A stretch of 64,000 nucleotides of DNA from positions 208,364 through 272,363 of the forward strand of contig NMRB01000053.1 of assembly GCA_002633025.1 (NCBI GenBank), in the 5' to 3' direction. Source of the stretch: Notospermus geniculatus. Lineage: Eukaryota; Nemertea; Pilidiophora; Heteronemertea; Lineidae. The notes below the pieces were generated by a model, which saw only the letters and a list, made by a program, of their open reading frames with translations, did no database searches and had not been told where the DNA came from. Positions 35,047-45,700 of the stretch are shown here, in pieces (position 1 is the first letter of the stretch; each line of letters starts with the position of its first letter). The position numbers and the translations under genes are program-made.

Positions 35047-36472
35047 ATAACATTGACCATGCTGATCCAGGATTATGTGAATAAGATGATCCATCTCTGG
35101 GGTGGGGTTTGCTGCATTCGCCATTGCAGTTTGTGAGATATTTGTCCCTAAAAATTGTACTAGACTCTTATGTGGTTATGATTTTTCAAAAATACAGAAA
35201 ATGATGCATTTGCCATCACCATTAACCATTGTTATGCACTCTGTTTCAGGATTGAATGGTAAAAACCGCTTCTTTGTGAAGGTGGAGACAACGAGTACTG
35301 TACTGGCAAGTTCCCACAGATTTGCTTGCTGTGGGCACTCACACAGGTAGTGCTGCTGCTTCTGTCATCAGTAAGTTTTGGCTGCTCATTTCATCTTACC
35401 AAATGAGTTCATTGAAAGCATTCAACAAGTTTGCCGTTTTTTGAATGTGTGTCAATTCCGGTAGAAACAAATACCATGTTGCAGCTGTACACTTGAATTC
35501 TGGTTTGGCAAAGCAGTTCATATTAATAGATAAATGGAATCTAAGATGAAACTATAACTTTTCTTAAAAAATGATAAGTTTCTAAGCTATTCGAAACAGC
35601 CAATAATGGACCTTTTTGTTCAATTTTTCCTGAGCAGTTTGTTTGAAGGAGCAGAGGAATTGACTTCATCATATACCCTTCTCACTCCAAAGTGGATATG
35701 AATAGTAATAACCCTTTCAATTCTGAAATACTGAAAAGGTCGAGTGTATTCTGTTTCACTTGTAATTTTGACACTTTATAATCGATGAAATGATAAATAC
35801 TCATGCATTTTTAAAGTTGTGCCCGGCTTTGTTGTTTCACTTCATAGATCTTTCTTATTCAATGGGAGTTTTTGTTTAACTTCATTTTATCGAATATTGG
35901 CTCTTGCTCCACTTTGCCTACAGGATTATGTTAATTCTGCTACCTTTTGAAGAATGCTTTTGAAGCCCAAACAGTGATTTCTCTAAGCTAGTGTCCTTTT
36001 GTCGAATATCAGCTGACCCCTTTCATTCCTGTGGGGTGAATTTGTTTAGTTGCGAATTTACACCCAGTAAAGTTGTTTGATAAGAAAAGATAATGGGCAA
36101 TACATAGATTTTTTTCCTGTTGCAGAGATGTTCAAATTCTTTTGCTGTGAAACCTAACCTTTCATTTAACTTTGAAATAATATAATGGGGAATTTAATCT
36201 CTCTGAAAGTCCTGAGGGCATCCTGAATTGTATATTTTTCCGGCTGGTATGGGCATGATTTTATGCATTGTTCTTAAAATATTTTTGTATTCAATATTTC
36301 TTTAATTTCATCTTTTTACAGAATTCATTGGGAAGCTGTATGGAAATCTATTGTAGAAGTGATGTGGAAGAAAGAATTGCTGCATCAATCTGAAGATACG
36401 GCAGAAAGTGCCATTTGAATAACTGGAGCTGTGGTTCTACCGAGACAAGAATACCCAGTGAAGGTAGTCGAC

Positions 36473-37202
36473 ATGGCCGTCAGTCTTCTGCGAAGTGCCT
36501 TAGTTATTAGCGGATTATTTTTCTGCGTTTCTTCTGGATTTGAACTTGAAGGCTCGCAAAACTCGTTCGCAAAATTTCAAAAATGGAATCCATGCAAAAA
36601 CAGTTCTCTCAGTTTGGAATTTAAGACGGACCAACCGAACGGATTACTTTTCTATGTCGATGATGGAGGCCATTATGACTTCTTTGAGATTAAACTCGTC
36701 GGGGGTGTGGTGAGATTTCGTCTAAATTTAGGACATGGTGCCATCATACTCACTGCAGGTCAGAATCTCAACAACAACAACTGGCATAAGATTGATATCT
36801 TTCTAAGCGATGGAAGCATCAAGTTACAAGTCGATTCCTTCACCCATTCAAAACCAATGACTGGTTTTGACCAAAGTTTTGGCAATGTCAGTAGCAACAG
36901 TGAAGTCTTCATTGGTGGTCTTCCTGATAACTACAACAGCAAACTCGGCCAGTTATCGCTGCCATCTGTGGTTTTTGAACCCCATTTCCGGGGATCAATC
37001 CGGAACCTACTCTATTCCAATTGTTCGGCAACTCAAGTGAGACCTGAAATGACTGGCTTTAAAGGATTGCGGTTTAACACGGAACTTGATGCTTGCCGGG
37101 AGAGTAACCCCTGTTTACATGAAGGAATATGCATTAGCACTGATAATGGAGCACTTTGTGATTGTTCACAAACGGAATATGTTGGGGACATCTGTGAAAA
37201 AG
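36473..37202 (+). CDS. Alpha-neurexin, first coding exon (signal peptide, LNS1, EGF1)
   Basis: Neurexins are presynaptic adhesion receptors that bind neuroligins and other partners through LNS domains. The exon runs from the acceptor TTTTTACAG (exon start 36322) to the donor AAAG|GTAGGC (end 37202), leaving 151 bases of 5' UTR. The ATG at 36473 has a good context (GTCGACATGG). The 243 codons encode a signal peptide (1-22, MAVSLLRSALVISGLFFCVS), an LNS/laminin-G domain (about 23-195: KFQKWNPCKNSSLSLEFKT, NGLLFYVDDGG, NNWHKIDIFLSDG, FIGGLPDNY, FRGSIRNLLYSNC), and an EGF repeat (about 206-243) with six Cys. The order and the FxKWNxC start match alpha-neurexin LNS1 rather than CASPR, which begins with a discoidin domain. 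The exon ends in phase 1, as usual at EGF borders. The in-frame GTG at 36431 is in the 5' UTR. Confidence 0.9.
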
Positions 37203-37645
37203 GTAGGCATACTTTCTTTTTCCCGAAATATCTGTGACTGTACACCTTTTACATTTTTATCTCATGAAAAAATATGACAGTGGCAGTCATGTCATGCGAT
37301 GTGATACAAGGCAGCTCATCTAAGGGATGGTTCAATTTTTCTTTCTTAATTTATGAGTTTGCGTCTCCGTCCTTTTCACAGCTTTCAAGTGGTGGATTTT
37401 GGTACTCCTATTTTTATGTGAGGTAGCAAAGTTGCCATGAAATATTTCAAAGAAAATTTTCTTCTTGAACATTGAAAAGTGAAGAGCACTGGAAAGTATT
37501 TCTGCGTTGTCACTACCTTACGAAAAATCCTGACCTATCCCACTGTTGCCCAAGGCTGTGACATAAAAAATTGTGACTGGAATGAAAAAGATACTGAAAT
37601 CCAAACCCGCTATGAATATTCATTCAAAAGCACCAGAGAAGATAT

Positions 37646-37680
37646 TCCAGCTGGTACCATTAGTTTGGTACCATTAGTTT
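37646..37680. repeat. 15-bp direct repeat
   Basis: TGGTACCATTAGTTTGGTAC: the unit GGTACCATTAGTTT occurs twice in a row. Confidence 0.6.
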
Positions 37681-39172
37681 AGCCTTTTAAAAAGCTTTGA
37701 GAAATATGCCCCATCATTAAAAATTCCTTGATGGTATCGTCTGTCCTTGAAAGGTATTTATATGCATAATGTATAATCAGACCTCATTCAAAGATACCGT
37801 ATTGCCATCATAGCCTAATGGGAATTTTAACTCGTAGACATTCATGTCTTCTCCCATAACCCAAGGACCATCTTAAAATTATCCACGGTGTTGCTTGTGC
37901 ACAATGGTTTTATTCTAAGGGTATTTAGAAAAATCATAAAAAAAACCACACTCTCTCTCTGCAGCATCCCCGTTTGACTACCAGTATTTGATTTGATTGA
38001 AGGTTGCGCTGTAACATGGGACTTCCTGACTCTAGCTGTGCACATAGTTTAGGTTCTCCACATATCCAACATTTTAAAATGGCCATTCATATTTTTAAGA
38101 AATTTGACAAATTTGGACTTCACATGAAATGCATCTCTTTCCAATTACCTTGATTTACTGCTGCCAGTGAGTGAACGAGCACATCGTCTGCATACTGTGT
38201 ATCCCTGGACCTGAAAGTGCACTTTATGAGCCTAATTTTTCTGTGATATTGATGACCCTTAATTTCCACTTCCAATTGACATGAATCTTCTGTGTAGCAG
38301 AATTTGTTGCCTTATTTTTCCACGCCGTACATGTGTGTGTGATGAACAAGCTGCTCAGCAGCTGCATCAGGGCAATTTATCTCATAATAATAGCTCAATT
38401 ACGAAGCTTTCAACATTAGGGAAAATACATGCAAGGTCATTAAAAAGTAACTGTGATACCATTGCTGCACCATATAGCAATGTCTCATAGGGTATGTATA
38501 TGAAAAATTTTTAGTTCTCTGCCAAAACTAGGCAAAATTGATTTCACATGAATTAACAAATGCACTTTGCGAGATGCGTTGATGCTGAAAAGGCAATTTG
38601 ATGATAACTCTCAGCAGAACCATCATGTTATCTTGAATTATTGGAAGAAGTTTTAGAAAAAGTGTGTGCATCCTTCGATGCAAGCTGTCTTCGATAAGGT
38701 CTTGTGATAACAGCATTGTATTGTGCTGCAGTGGAAAAAAAAATGTTGGGTTATAATTGGTTGGAAGACATGGACTAATATAAAAATTCCAATTGATTTT
38801 CTTTGATGACTGAAAACAATTCGCAGTCATCATCAACAATGTGGTATCAATACTTCGAGTCATTGTCAGGAAAATAAGGCATCACAGAGTGGTCTATCCT
38901 CAACGGATACAAAAAATGCGAGCAACACGACAAACCAGCCTACCACACCGGCGTCCAGCGAGAGAATGCGCGATGATGTCATTCGTCACGAGAGTTACTT
39001 GGGGTGGTCTTGTTTTGAATAATACAGATGGAGGATGAGAGAGAGAGAGCATGCTCTTGGATCAAGTCTGCATCACTACTCAGGGTTTCCGCTAGCACCG
39101 CCATGGCCGCCATTTGCAATGCAGGCATCATGTCTGAGTCTTTCCAAATCCAGGTCTCACTATCTTACTCAC

Positions 39173-39173
39173 N
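39173..39173. other. Single N at the start of the duplicated block
   Basis: ACTCACN precedes AGTTATCCC, exactly where similarity to 42160 onward begins. It may be a contig join. Confidence 0.8.
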
Positions 39174-39352
39174 AGTTATCCCTTCTTTATAATTCAAAAT
39201 CAGAATCTGACTTCCCTTGATATGAAATTATTTGAAGAATGCCTGAAGGGGTCACCTAATAGGTTTGAGGTGTTTCTCCCCTTATCCCCTATCAACATTA
39301 GTCAGGGTTTTCGAAGGTTTCTGCATATCAGTTCTGGTAAACGAACTTTCCT

Positions 39353-39415
39353 CATCCTCCCATAGCAGGGCTTTGGTCTGAGGAACGAGGTAAAAATCCC
39401 TGCTGTGGGAGGATG
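39353..39415. mobile_element. 63-bp hairpin element, family of 10233
   Basis: CATCCTCCCATAGCAGGG and CCCTGCTGTGGGAGGATG are inverted arms with one mismatch. Same ends as at 10233 and 42340. Confidence 0.65.
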
Positions 39416-39624
39416 ACTTTCCTTGAAAAGCCCTTGGTATCCAGAACTGTCTCCTTTTCTTAACACCTTGTGCAGTGTCACTTCACCATCAACTTTTCAT
39501 GTCACTTTACCATCAACTTTTCAGAATAAACTTAAACAATACTTGTCTTTGATGTGGTGGGCATTTTTCACATATCAGTATTCCATTACTGCACTGTTTT
39601 GTCTCCAATTCTTAAATTTACATG

Positions 39625-39674
39625 GTGTAATTCTTTATCATGCCCTCTATAGAGGGCATGATAAAGAATTACAC
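39625..39674. repeat. Perfect 50-base palindrome
   Basis: Two 25-base arms, with the left starting GTGTAATTCTTTATCATGCC, meet at CTATAG without a loop. Copy B (near 42588) lost ten bases at the centre. Confidence 0.85.
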
Positions 39675-40715
39675 TTACATGACAATACTTAAGATTCGAG
39701 CTGCAACGCAATCTCCAGATACACTGGATTAGGGCTCAGAATGGGCAGCCTCTGCTGACTTGTTGTCTAGTAGTAGCCCCTCTTGGCCTGAGAATTATAA
39801 AAACTCCTCCCCTGTTAGTGAGATCTGGTTGAGAGTGAAGCTGGGCATTGGTGCCATGGAAATATTAAAGAATTTTCTTCTTTTCTCACCAAGCATACAT
39901 CCCCATCCCTCTTTTCTATCCTACAATGTAGTCAAAAGCATTGATACCAATAATGACGTTTCTTTGAAACGTCGCTTTGGTTATTCTCAGAGAAAAAATT
40001 GCCCATTGGTTAATTGGACATCAGTTCCCAAATGTGTGGATCTCCAGGTTTCATTTCTTCAGAGATATATGGGTAAACAACCCTTATGTATACAGCTTGT
40101 TTACCATTTGGCACAAATAGTTTCCATTCCTTCAGTAAGATCAATATACCTTTTTGAAGCATCATTGTGTCCCATCATAAATTCCCTTTAAAGCGTGTGT
40201 TACAATGATGATGATAATGATGTACTTTCCCCAGTTATCCTCAGACTCAATAATCCATGAATGCCAGTATCATACAAAGCATTGCTTCTGTTGACAGAAA
40301 TAAAATGCCAAAAAAATTATTTGTCTATATCAACAGGTTTGGCGGTGATTCTGGATATTTTCTGTTTTCAAGTCTTTTTAAAAAAACTGTTTGTCCGGTA
40401 TCACGTCCGTAATTTTATATGCAGCCGTGTAGAATAATCTCAAGTTTTCTAGAAACATCATGATGAAATTACCTATACCATTTATCATACTGTATCCATG
40501 TGTGTTGGCACTTCAAGGACAGTTAAAAGGATCGTAGTTCATTGAACTTTCTGCTATTTTCTGACCTAACATCTAGGCTATTTGTGGTGTGCATACATTT
40601 ACGTTTTTATCAGTTTGTGTTTAAAAATATTATGTGTGCTCTTTTACCTTGATGTAAATAAAGACAATTAGTGGTTTGCCCTAAGTCTAAAGCAGGGTAG
40701 CTTCTCAGTGCTTTA

Positions 40716-41052
40716 GGCCAAAAAAATAAAGTATTTGTTTCTTGTCCGCGCCCGCGTCATTCCCAGACCCCTGCATCGAAAATTTTTTTTCTCACCAATT
40801 TCAAATTTTCCGACTTTGCTTACGCAGCGCCTTCTACACAATGCACAGAAATGCTTCATAACTTGAAATCATCTTTATTTTTCATGAAATCTGTGCTTTA
40901 AACATGTAGAGAGATAGTTTGCTGGTGGTATTTCCCCCATCCATGAAGAAAACGAAAAAAAAATTATTTGAAAATAAAAAAAAAATTCGCATGCCCGCAT
41001 CAATTTTCGCTGAGTTGCTGGACAAGAAACAGACAATATATTTTTTTTGGCC
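40716..41052. mobile_element. 337-bp TTA-flanked element, relative of 25900
   Basis: GGCCAAAAAAATAAAGTATT at the left faces AATATATTTTTTTTGGCC at the right, followed inward by TTTCTTGTCC / GGACAAGAAA. TTA duplications at 40713-40715 and 41053-41055. The N gap begins straight after. Copy B of the duplication lacks the element. Confidence 0.7.
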
Positions 41053-41055
41053 TTA

Positions 41056-41670
41056 NNNNNNNNNNNNNNNNNNNNNNNNNNNNNNNNNNNNNNNNNNNNN
41101 NNNNNNNNNNNNNNNNNNNNNNNNNNNNNNNNNNNNNNNNNNNNNNNNNNNNNNNNNNNNNNNNNNNNNNNNNNNNNNNNNNNNNNNNNNNNNNNNNNNN
41201 NNNNNNNNNNNNNNNNNNNNNNNNNNNNNNNNNNNNNNNNNNNNNNNNNNNNNNNNNNNNNNNNNNNNNNNNNNNNNNNNNNNNNNNNNNNNNNNNNNNN
41301 NNNNNNNNNNNNNNNNNNNNNNNNNNNNNNNNNNNNNNNNNNNNNNNNNNNNNNNNNNNNNNNNNNNNNNNNNNNNNNNNNNNNNNNNNNNNNNNNNNNN
41401 NNNNNNNNNNNNNNNNNNNNNNNNNNNNNNNNNNNNNNNNNNNNNNNNNNNNNNNNNNNNNNNNNNNNNNNNNNNNNNNNNNNNNNNNNNNNNNNNNNNN
41501 NNNNNNNNNNNNNNNNNNNNNNNNNNNNNNNNNNNNNNNNNNNNNNNNNNNNNNNNNNNNNNNNNNNNNNNNNNNNNNNNNNNNNNNNNNNNNNNNNNNN
41601 NNNNNNNNNNNNNNNNNNNNNNNNNNNNNNNNNNNNNNNNNNNNNNNNNNNNNNNNNNNNNNNNNNNNNN
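41056..41670. other. Assembly gap (615 N)
   Basis: Unsequenced. Apparent open frames across it are artefacts. Confidence 0.98.
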
Positions 41671-41701
41671 ACCTTCGAGATGTTTTCAACCCCATGCTAG
41701 A

Positions 41702-41862
41702 TTAAAGCCGTCCATACACGGCGCAATATTATTGCACAATATGGTGCCCAAATGGGTGGTCGTGTGCTTTTCGCATGATGGGTAAAAGAAAAATTGGCAA
41801 TAATATTGCCCATTGTGATCCTCATATTGTGCAATAATATTGATCGTGTATGGGCCGCTTTA
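41702..41862. mobile_element. 161-bp foldback element
   Basis: TAAAGCCGTCCATACACGGC with GCAATATTATTGCACAATAT pairs with ATATTGTGCAATAATATTG and CGTGTATGGGCCGCTTTA. Non-coding. Confidence 0.7.
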
Positions 41863-42161
41863 GAATGAATTGATTCCTTCAGTCACTTCAATTTAAGTTT
41901 CCTTATTGAAATACATTTGCTTTTGTTCTGATTTGCAGTTCTCTCACATCTTATGGTGCTGTGGATAATGATGCTGCCCATAAGATCCTCTTGCAAGCCT
42001 GTATTGAACTGATTGATTACAGATACCACTGTGGAAGGGATCAAAAAGGCAGCTACTTACGCTCCAGCTGTCTTATCTATTGTCTTCTCAGAAGGAACAG
42101 AATATTTTTTCCAGCGGATTATTGATTTCATATACGGACATAAATATTATCTGCCCTTCCA

Positions 42162-43682
42162 GTTATCCCTTCTTTATAATTCAAAATCAGAATCTGACTT
42201 CCCTTGATATGAAATTATTTGAAGAATGCCTGAAGGGGTCACCTAATAGGTTTGAGGTGTTTCTCCCCTTATCCCCTATCAACATTAGTCAGGGTTTTCG
42301 AAGGTTTCTGCATATCAGTTCTGGTAAACGAACTTTCCTCATCCTCCCATAGCAGGGCTTTGGTCTGAGGAATGAGGTAAAAATCCCTGCTGTGGGAGGA
42401 TGACTTTCCTTGAAAAGCCCTTGGTATCCAGAACTGTCTCCTTTTCTTTCCACCTTGTGCAGTGTCACTTCACCATCAACTTTTCAGAATAAACTTAAAC
42501 AATACTTGTCTTTGATGTGGTGGGCATTTTTCACATATCAGTATTCCATTACTGCACTGTTTTGTCTCTAATTCTTTAATTTACATGGTGTAATTCTTTA
42601 TCTAGAGGGCATGATAAAGAATTACACTTACATGACAATACTTAAGATTCGAGCTGCAACGCAATCTCCAGATACACTGGATTAGGGCTCAGAATGGGCA
42701 GCCTCTGCTGACTTGTTGTCTAGTAGTAGCCCCTCTTGGCCTGAGAATTATAAAAACTCCTCCCCTGTTAGTGAGCTGATCTGGTTGTGCTATGGAGAGT
42801 GAAGCTGGGCATTGGTGCCATGGAAATATTAAAGAATTTTCTTCTTTTCTCACCAAGCATACATCCCCATCCCTCTTTTCTATCCTACAATGTAGTCAAA
42901 AGCATTGATACCAATAATGACGTTTCTTTGAAATGTCGCTTTGGTTATTCTCAGAGAAAACATTGCCCATTGGTTAATTGGACATCAGTTCCCAAATGTG
43001 TGGATCTCCAGGTTTCATTTCTTCAAAGATATGTAGGGTAAACAACCCTTAAATCGATACAGCTTGTTTACCATTTGGCACAAAAAGTTTTCATTCAGTT
43101 CCATTCCTTGAGTAAGATCAATATACCTTTTTGAAGCATCATCGTGTCCCATCATAAATTCCCTTTAAAGCGTGTGTTACAATGATGATGATAATGATGT
43201 ACTTTCCCCAGTTATCCTCAGACTCAATAATCCATGAATGCCAGTATCATACAAAGCATTGCTTCTGTTGACAGAAATAAAATGCCCAAAAAATTATTTG
43301 TCTTTATCAACAGGTTTGGCGGTGATTCTGGATATTTTCTGTTTTCAAGTCTTTTTTAAAAAATGTTTGTCCGGTATCACGTCTAATTTTATATGCAGCC
43401 ATGTAGAATAATCTCATGTTTTCTAGAAACATCATGATGAAATTACCTATACCATTTATCATACTGTATCTATGTGTGTTGTCTCTTCAAGGACAGTTAA
43501 AAGGATCATAGTTAAAGTTTCTGCTACTTTCTGACCTGACATCTAGGCTATTTGTGTTATGCAATCATTGAAGTTTTTATCAGTTTGTGTTTAAAAATGT
43601 TACGTGTGCTCTTTTACCTTGATGTAAATAAAGACAATTAGTGGTTTGCCCTAAGTCTAAAGCAGGGTAGCTTCTCAGTGCT
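42162..43682. repeat. Duplicated 1.5-kb block, copy B
   Basis: Partner of 39174-40712. It continues at both ends into sequence that copy A lacks. No recognisable coding product; a frame at 42013-42207 (EGTEYFFQRIIDFIYGHKYY) just upstream looks protein-like but is unidentified. Confidence 0.85.
42340..42402. mobile_element. 63-bp hairpin element (copy in duplicated block B)
   Basis: Same as 39353-39415 with one base changed in the loop (GGAATGAGG for GGAACGAGG). Confidence 0.65.
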
Positions 43683-43744
43683 AGCCCTATTTTCTCCCCC
43701 TTCTTTGATATATTTGAGAATAATCCATCTTCTTGTCCTCTCCT

Positions 43745-44451
43745 TTGAGGGCTCTGAATTGTCAAAATGATACCACAATAAACATGATACTTGCTAATGA
43801 TGATTGACAGAGGCGGGTAACTCATCAATAATGGCCTCAGGCAGGATCTATGCTCTGGTGTCTTGTAGCAAAAACCTGGTCGCGATCTTGAACCATCAAA
43901 GATGTCTTTGATGATCACATGAGGTTCAGGAGTTGGCAGAAATCGAAGACTGGCGGCATCAAATACAAGTTTCAGCACCATGGGTGAAAGGCGCGGTATG
44001 CAGTCTGAGATACATGCTGATGATCAGGGCTGGGTTGCACAAAATTTATGTTAGCGCTAACTTGGTGTTAGCGCTAACTTTATATTAAATGACGTAAAAA
44101 GACAAGGGATTTTTACGTCATCTAACATAAAGTTAGCGCTAACACCAAGTTAGCGCTCTCGTGCGTTTTGTGCAACTGGCCCCAGGACACAGGCAGTTTC
44201 CTATATTTCAGGTGCTATGCCTCTGCATTAGAAAAGAAAATTGTCTGGAATATTGCAGTGGTGTCTATGTTGTCCGTGTTTCTCAGTATCTCACTGTACG
44301 TTCCCAGTTCCTGATCCACAAATGAACACTTGGTGGGTTAAACATGTTGCAAATGGCAATCTTCAGGCTGTGGCCCCACACCTCCTACATCCATCACACA
44401 GCATAACAATACAGCAATAAACGGCCTCTCATTGGCATCATAAATAACCAT
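43745..44451 (-). pseudogene. Decayed coding remnant interrupted by a hairpin transposon
   Basis: On the minus strand an ATG at 44449-44451 opens 37 codons (MVIYDANERPFIAVLLCC and on), then a TAA, then 40 more protein-like codons in the same frame (CSFVDQELGTYSEILRNTDN) ending in TAG at 44215. A 157-bp foldback element follows (44027-44183). Beyond it a further open stretch reads CISDCIPRLSPMVLKLVFDA and LMSYPPLSIIISKYHVYCG. Composition is more protein-like than chance, but stops and the insertion break it. I do not recognise the family. It is opposite in strand to neurexin and would be an old processed or transposed copy in its intron. Confidence 0.35.
44027..44183. mobile_element. 157-bp foldback element with GGTTGCACAAAA ends
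   Basis: GGGCTGGGTTGCACAAAA at the left pairs with TTTTGTGCAACTGGCCCC at the right. Inner arms contain TTAGCGCTAACTTGGTGTTA and its complement. It lies inside the decayed coding remnant. Confidence 0.75.
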
Positions 44452-45589
44452 TATTCTAACAACAGTAGTCATTTCACCATACATTTTTAATTTCAATTAA
44501 ACTCAGGGGACCGTCTAATCCCATATGACCTAATTAGACTCATGTCAGACTCTGTTAGAATGTCATGCTTAACCTGAAATGACAGAACACTGTGTGATGC
44601 GAAGATCAATGGCAATCATTTTTCTGCGTAAATCAAATTTTCCTCACATTGCAGCTTTTGAGCAATGAGGCTGTAAAGGATTAACCTGATGTGGGAGAAT
44701 CTGTACCAATTGCACCAACGAGTTAGATCATGAAGCCTTTAGTTTTTAATACAACATGGAGTTAGGTTTTGATTCAGCCTGCTGTGCCGATAACAGAAAG
44801 GTGGAAATAAATAAAAGGTTTAACATCCTGTGATGCAGTTGAAAAAATAAGGAATCGAATGGTACCATGATATGTGGGTTGAGGTGGATGTCAGATTCAT
44901 CAAATGGCAGTGAAGATAGTTCCACGCAAACGATGAAAACATACTTTGGTATAACAGCAGAAAATAATGAAGTTAAATTCTAGGTATGTTTGAGACCGTT
45001 GGCAAGATGGCTTCTCTTGTTACAAAGAAGAGTATACCCTAATCCTCTGCACATATTTTAAAGAGCCTTAATGTGACAAACCCTTACGTTACGTTTGTAG
45101 AATTATCAGGAATGTACAATTTCAGAGAGAACTCTTGGAAATCCCGGTGGAGTACAGTGTTCTTTATCTCATTGTGTTTGCTTTGAGAACTCTTTCAACT
45201 CTTGTGGGACTACAGATGTTTTTGCTGTTCATTAGTTGCTCCCTGGAATTTTCTAGAACTTTATAAAATTCCTATGATGCAATAAGGATCAAAGTGGTTG
45301 AACATGCAATCTCCCTTGTTGATTTCTAAAAGGACATTTCTGTAAAATATTTATTTTGCCGATGGTAATTTGAGATGCCTAATGAATCTCCTAATCCAGG
45401 CAGTAGATGTGATCAATTTCCTCAAAAGTTGGTATAACACACCAATCAATTTTGCAGGGACCATGTGACCCGTCGTATTGGCTAAAAGATGTATTTTTGA
45501 GATATTACTGATTTTTTACTTGAAATGTATTGGATGGAAGATTGAAGGAGATGCTGTCAGCATCCATCAACAGGACAAATGCTAAGAAA

Positions 45590-45700
45590 GGCTCGTAAAG
45601 ACTAGTGAATGCAAATACAGTTATACGGAGAATGCTAAGTGTACGATATGCATATTGTTTGAAGTAAAAGCATTTACTGGTCTTTTTATGAATATGAGCC
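45590..45700. mobile_element. Hairpin element, AAAGCATTT family, degenerate copy
   Basis: GGCTCGTAAAGACTAGTGAA at the left partly pairs with AGTAAAAGCATTTACTGGTC and ATGAGCC at the right. Related to 54983 and 61606. Confidence 0.5.

Larger units (their letters stand above)
27425..36321. other. Interval upstream of the neurexin exon
   Basis: Apart from the repeats listed separately (29745-30281, 30881, 34790), I recognise no gene. Upstream non-coding neurexin exon(s) and the promoter should lie here or further left, but I cannot place them. Short open frames lack coding character. Confidence 0.45.
39174..40712. repeat. Duplicated 1.5-kb block, copy A
   Basis: Nearly identical to 42162-43682, starting AGTTATCCCTTCTTTATAAT and ending at GCTTCTCAGTGCT. 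Differences are point changes and small indels, including a 24-base tandem duplication near 39485 (CACTTTACCATCAACTTTTC) and an intact 50-base palindrome where copy B has lost 10 bases. Copy A is followed by a transposon and the large gap; copy B is not. Confidence 0.85.

Noticed and set aside
36431-36472. Neurexin start at the in-frame GTG at 36431
   Set aside because: The ATG at 36473 is followed directly by a good signal peptide, and eukaryotic GTG starts are rare.
38841-39038. Next neurexin exon in the GC-rich patch
   Set aside because: Three frames are partly open, but none shows LNS or EGF residues, and the best frame lacks a usable acceptor in phase 1.
40919-41785. Long open frames of more than 200 codons on both strands
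   Set aside because: They exist only because they cross the 615-N gap.
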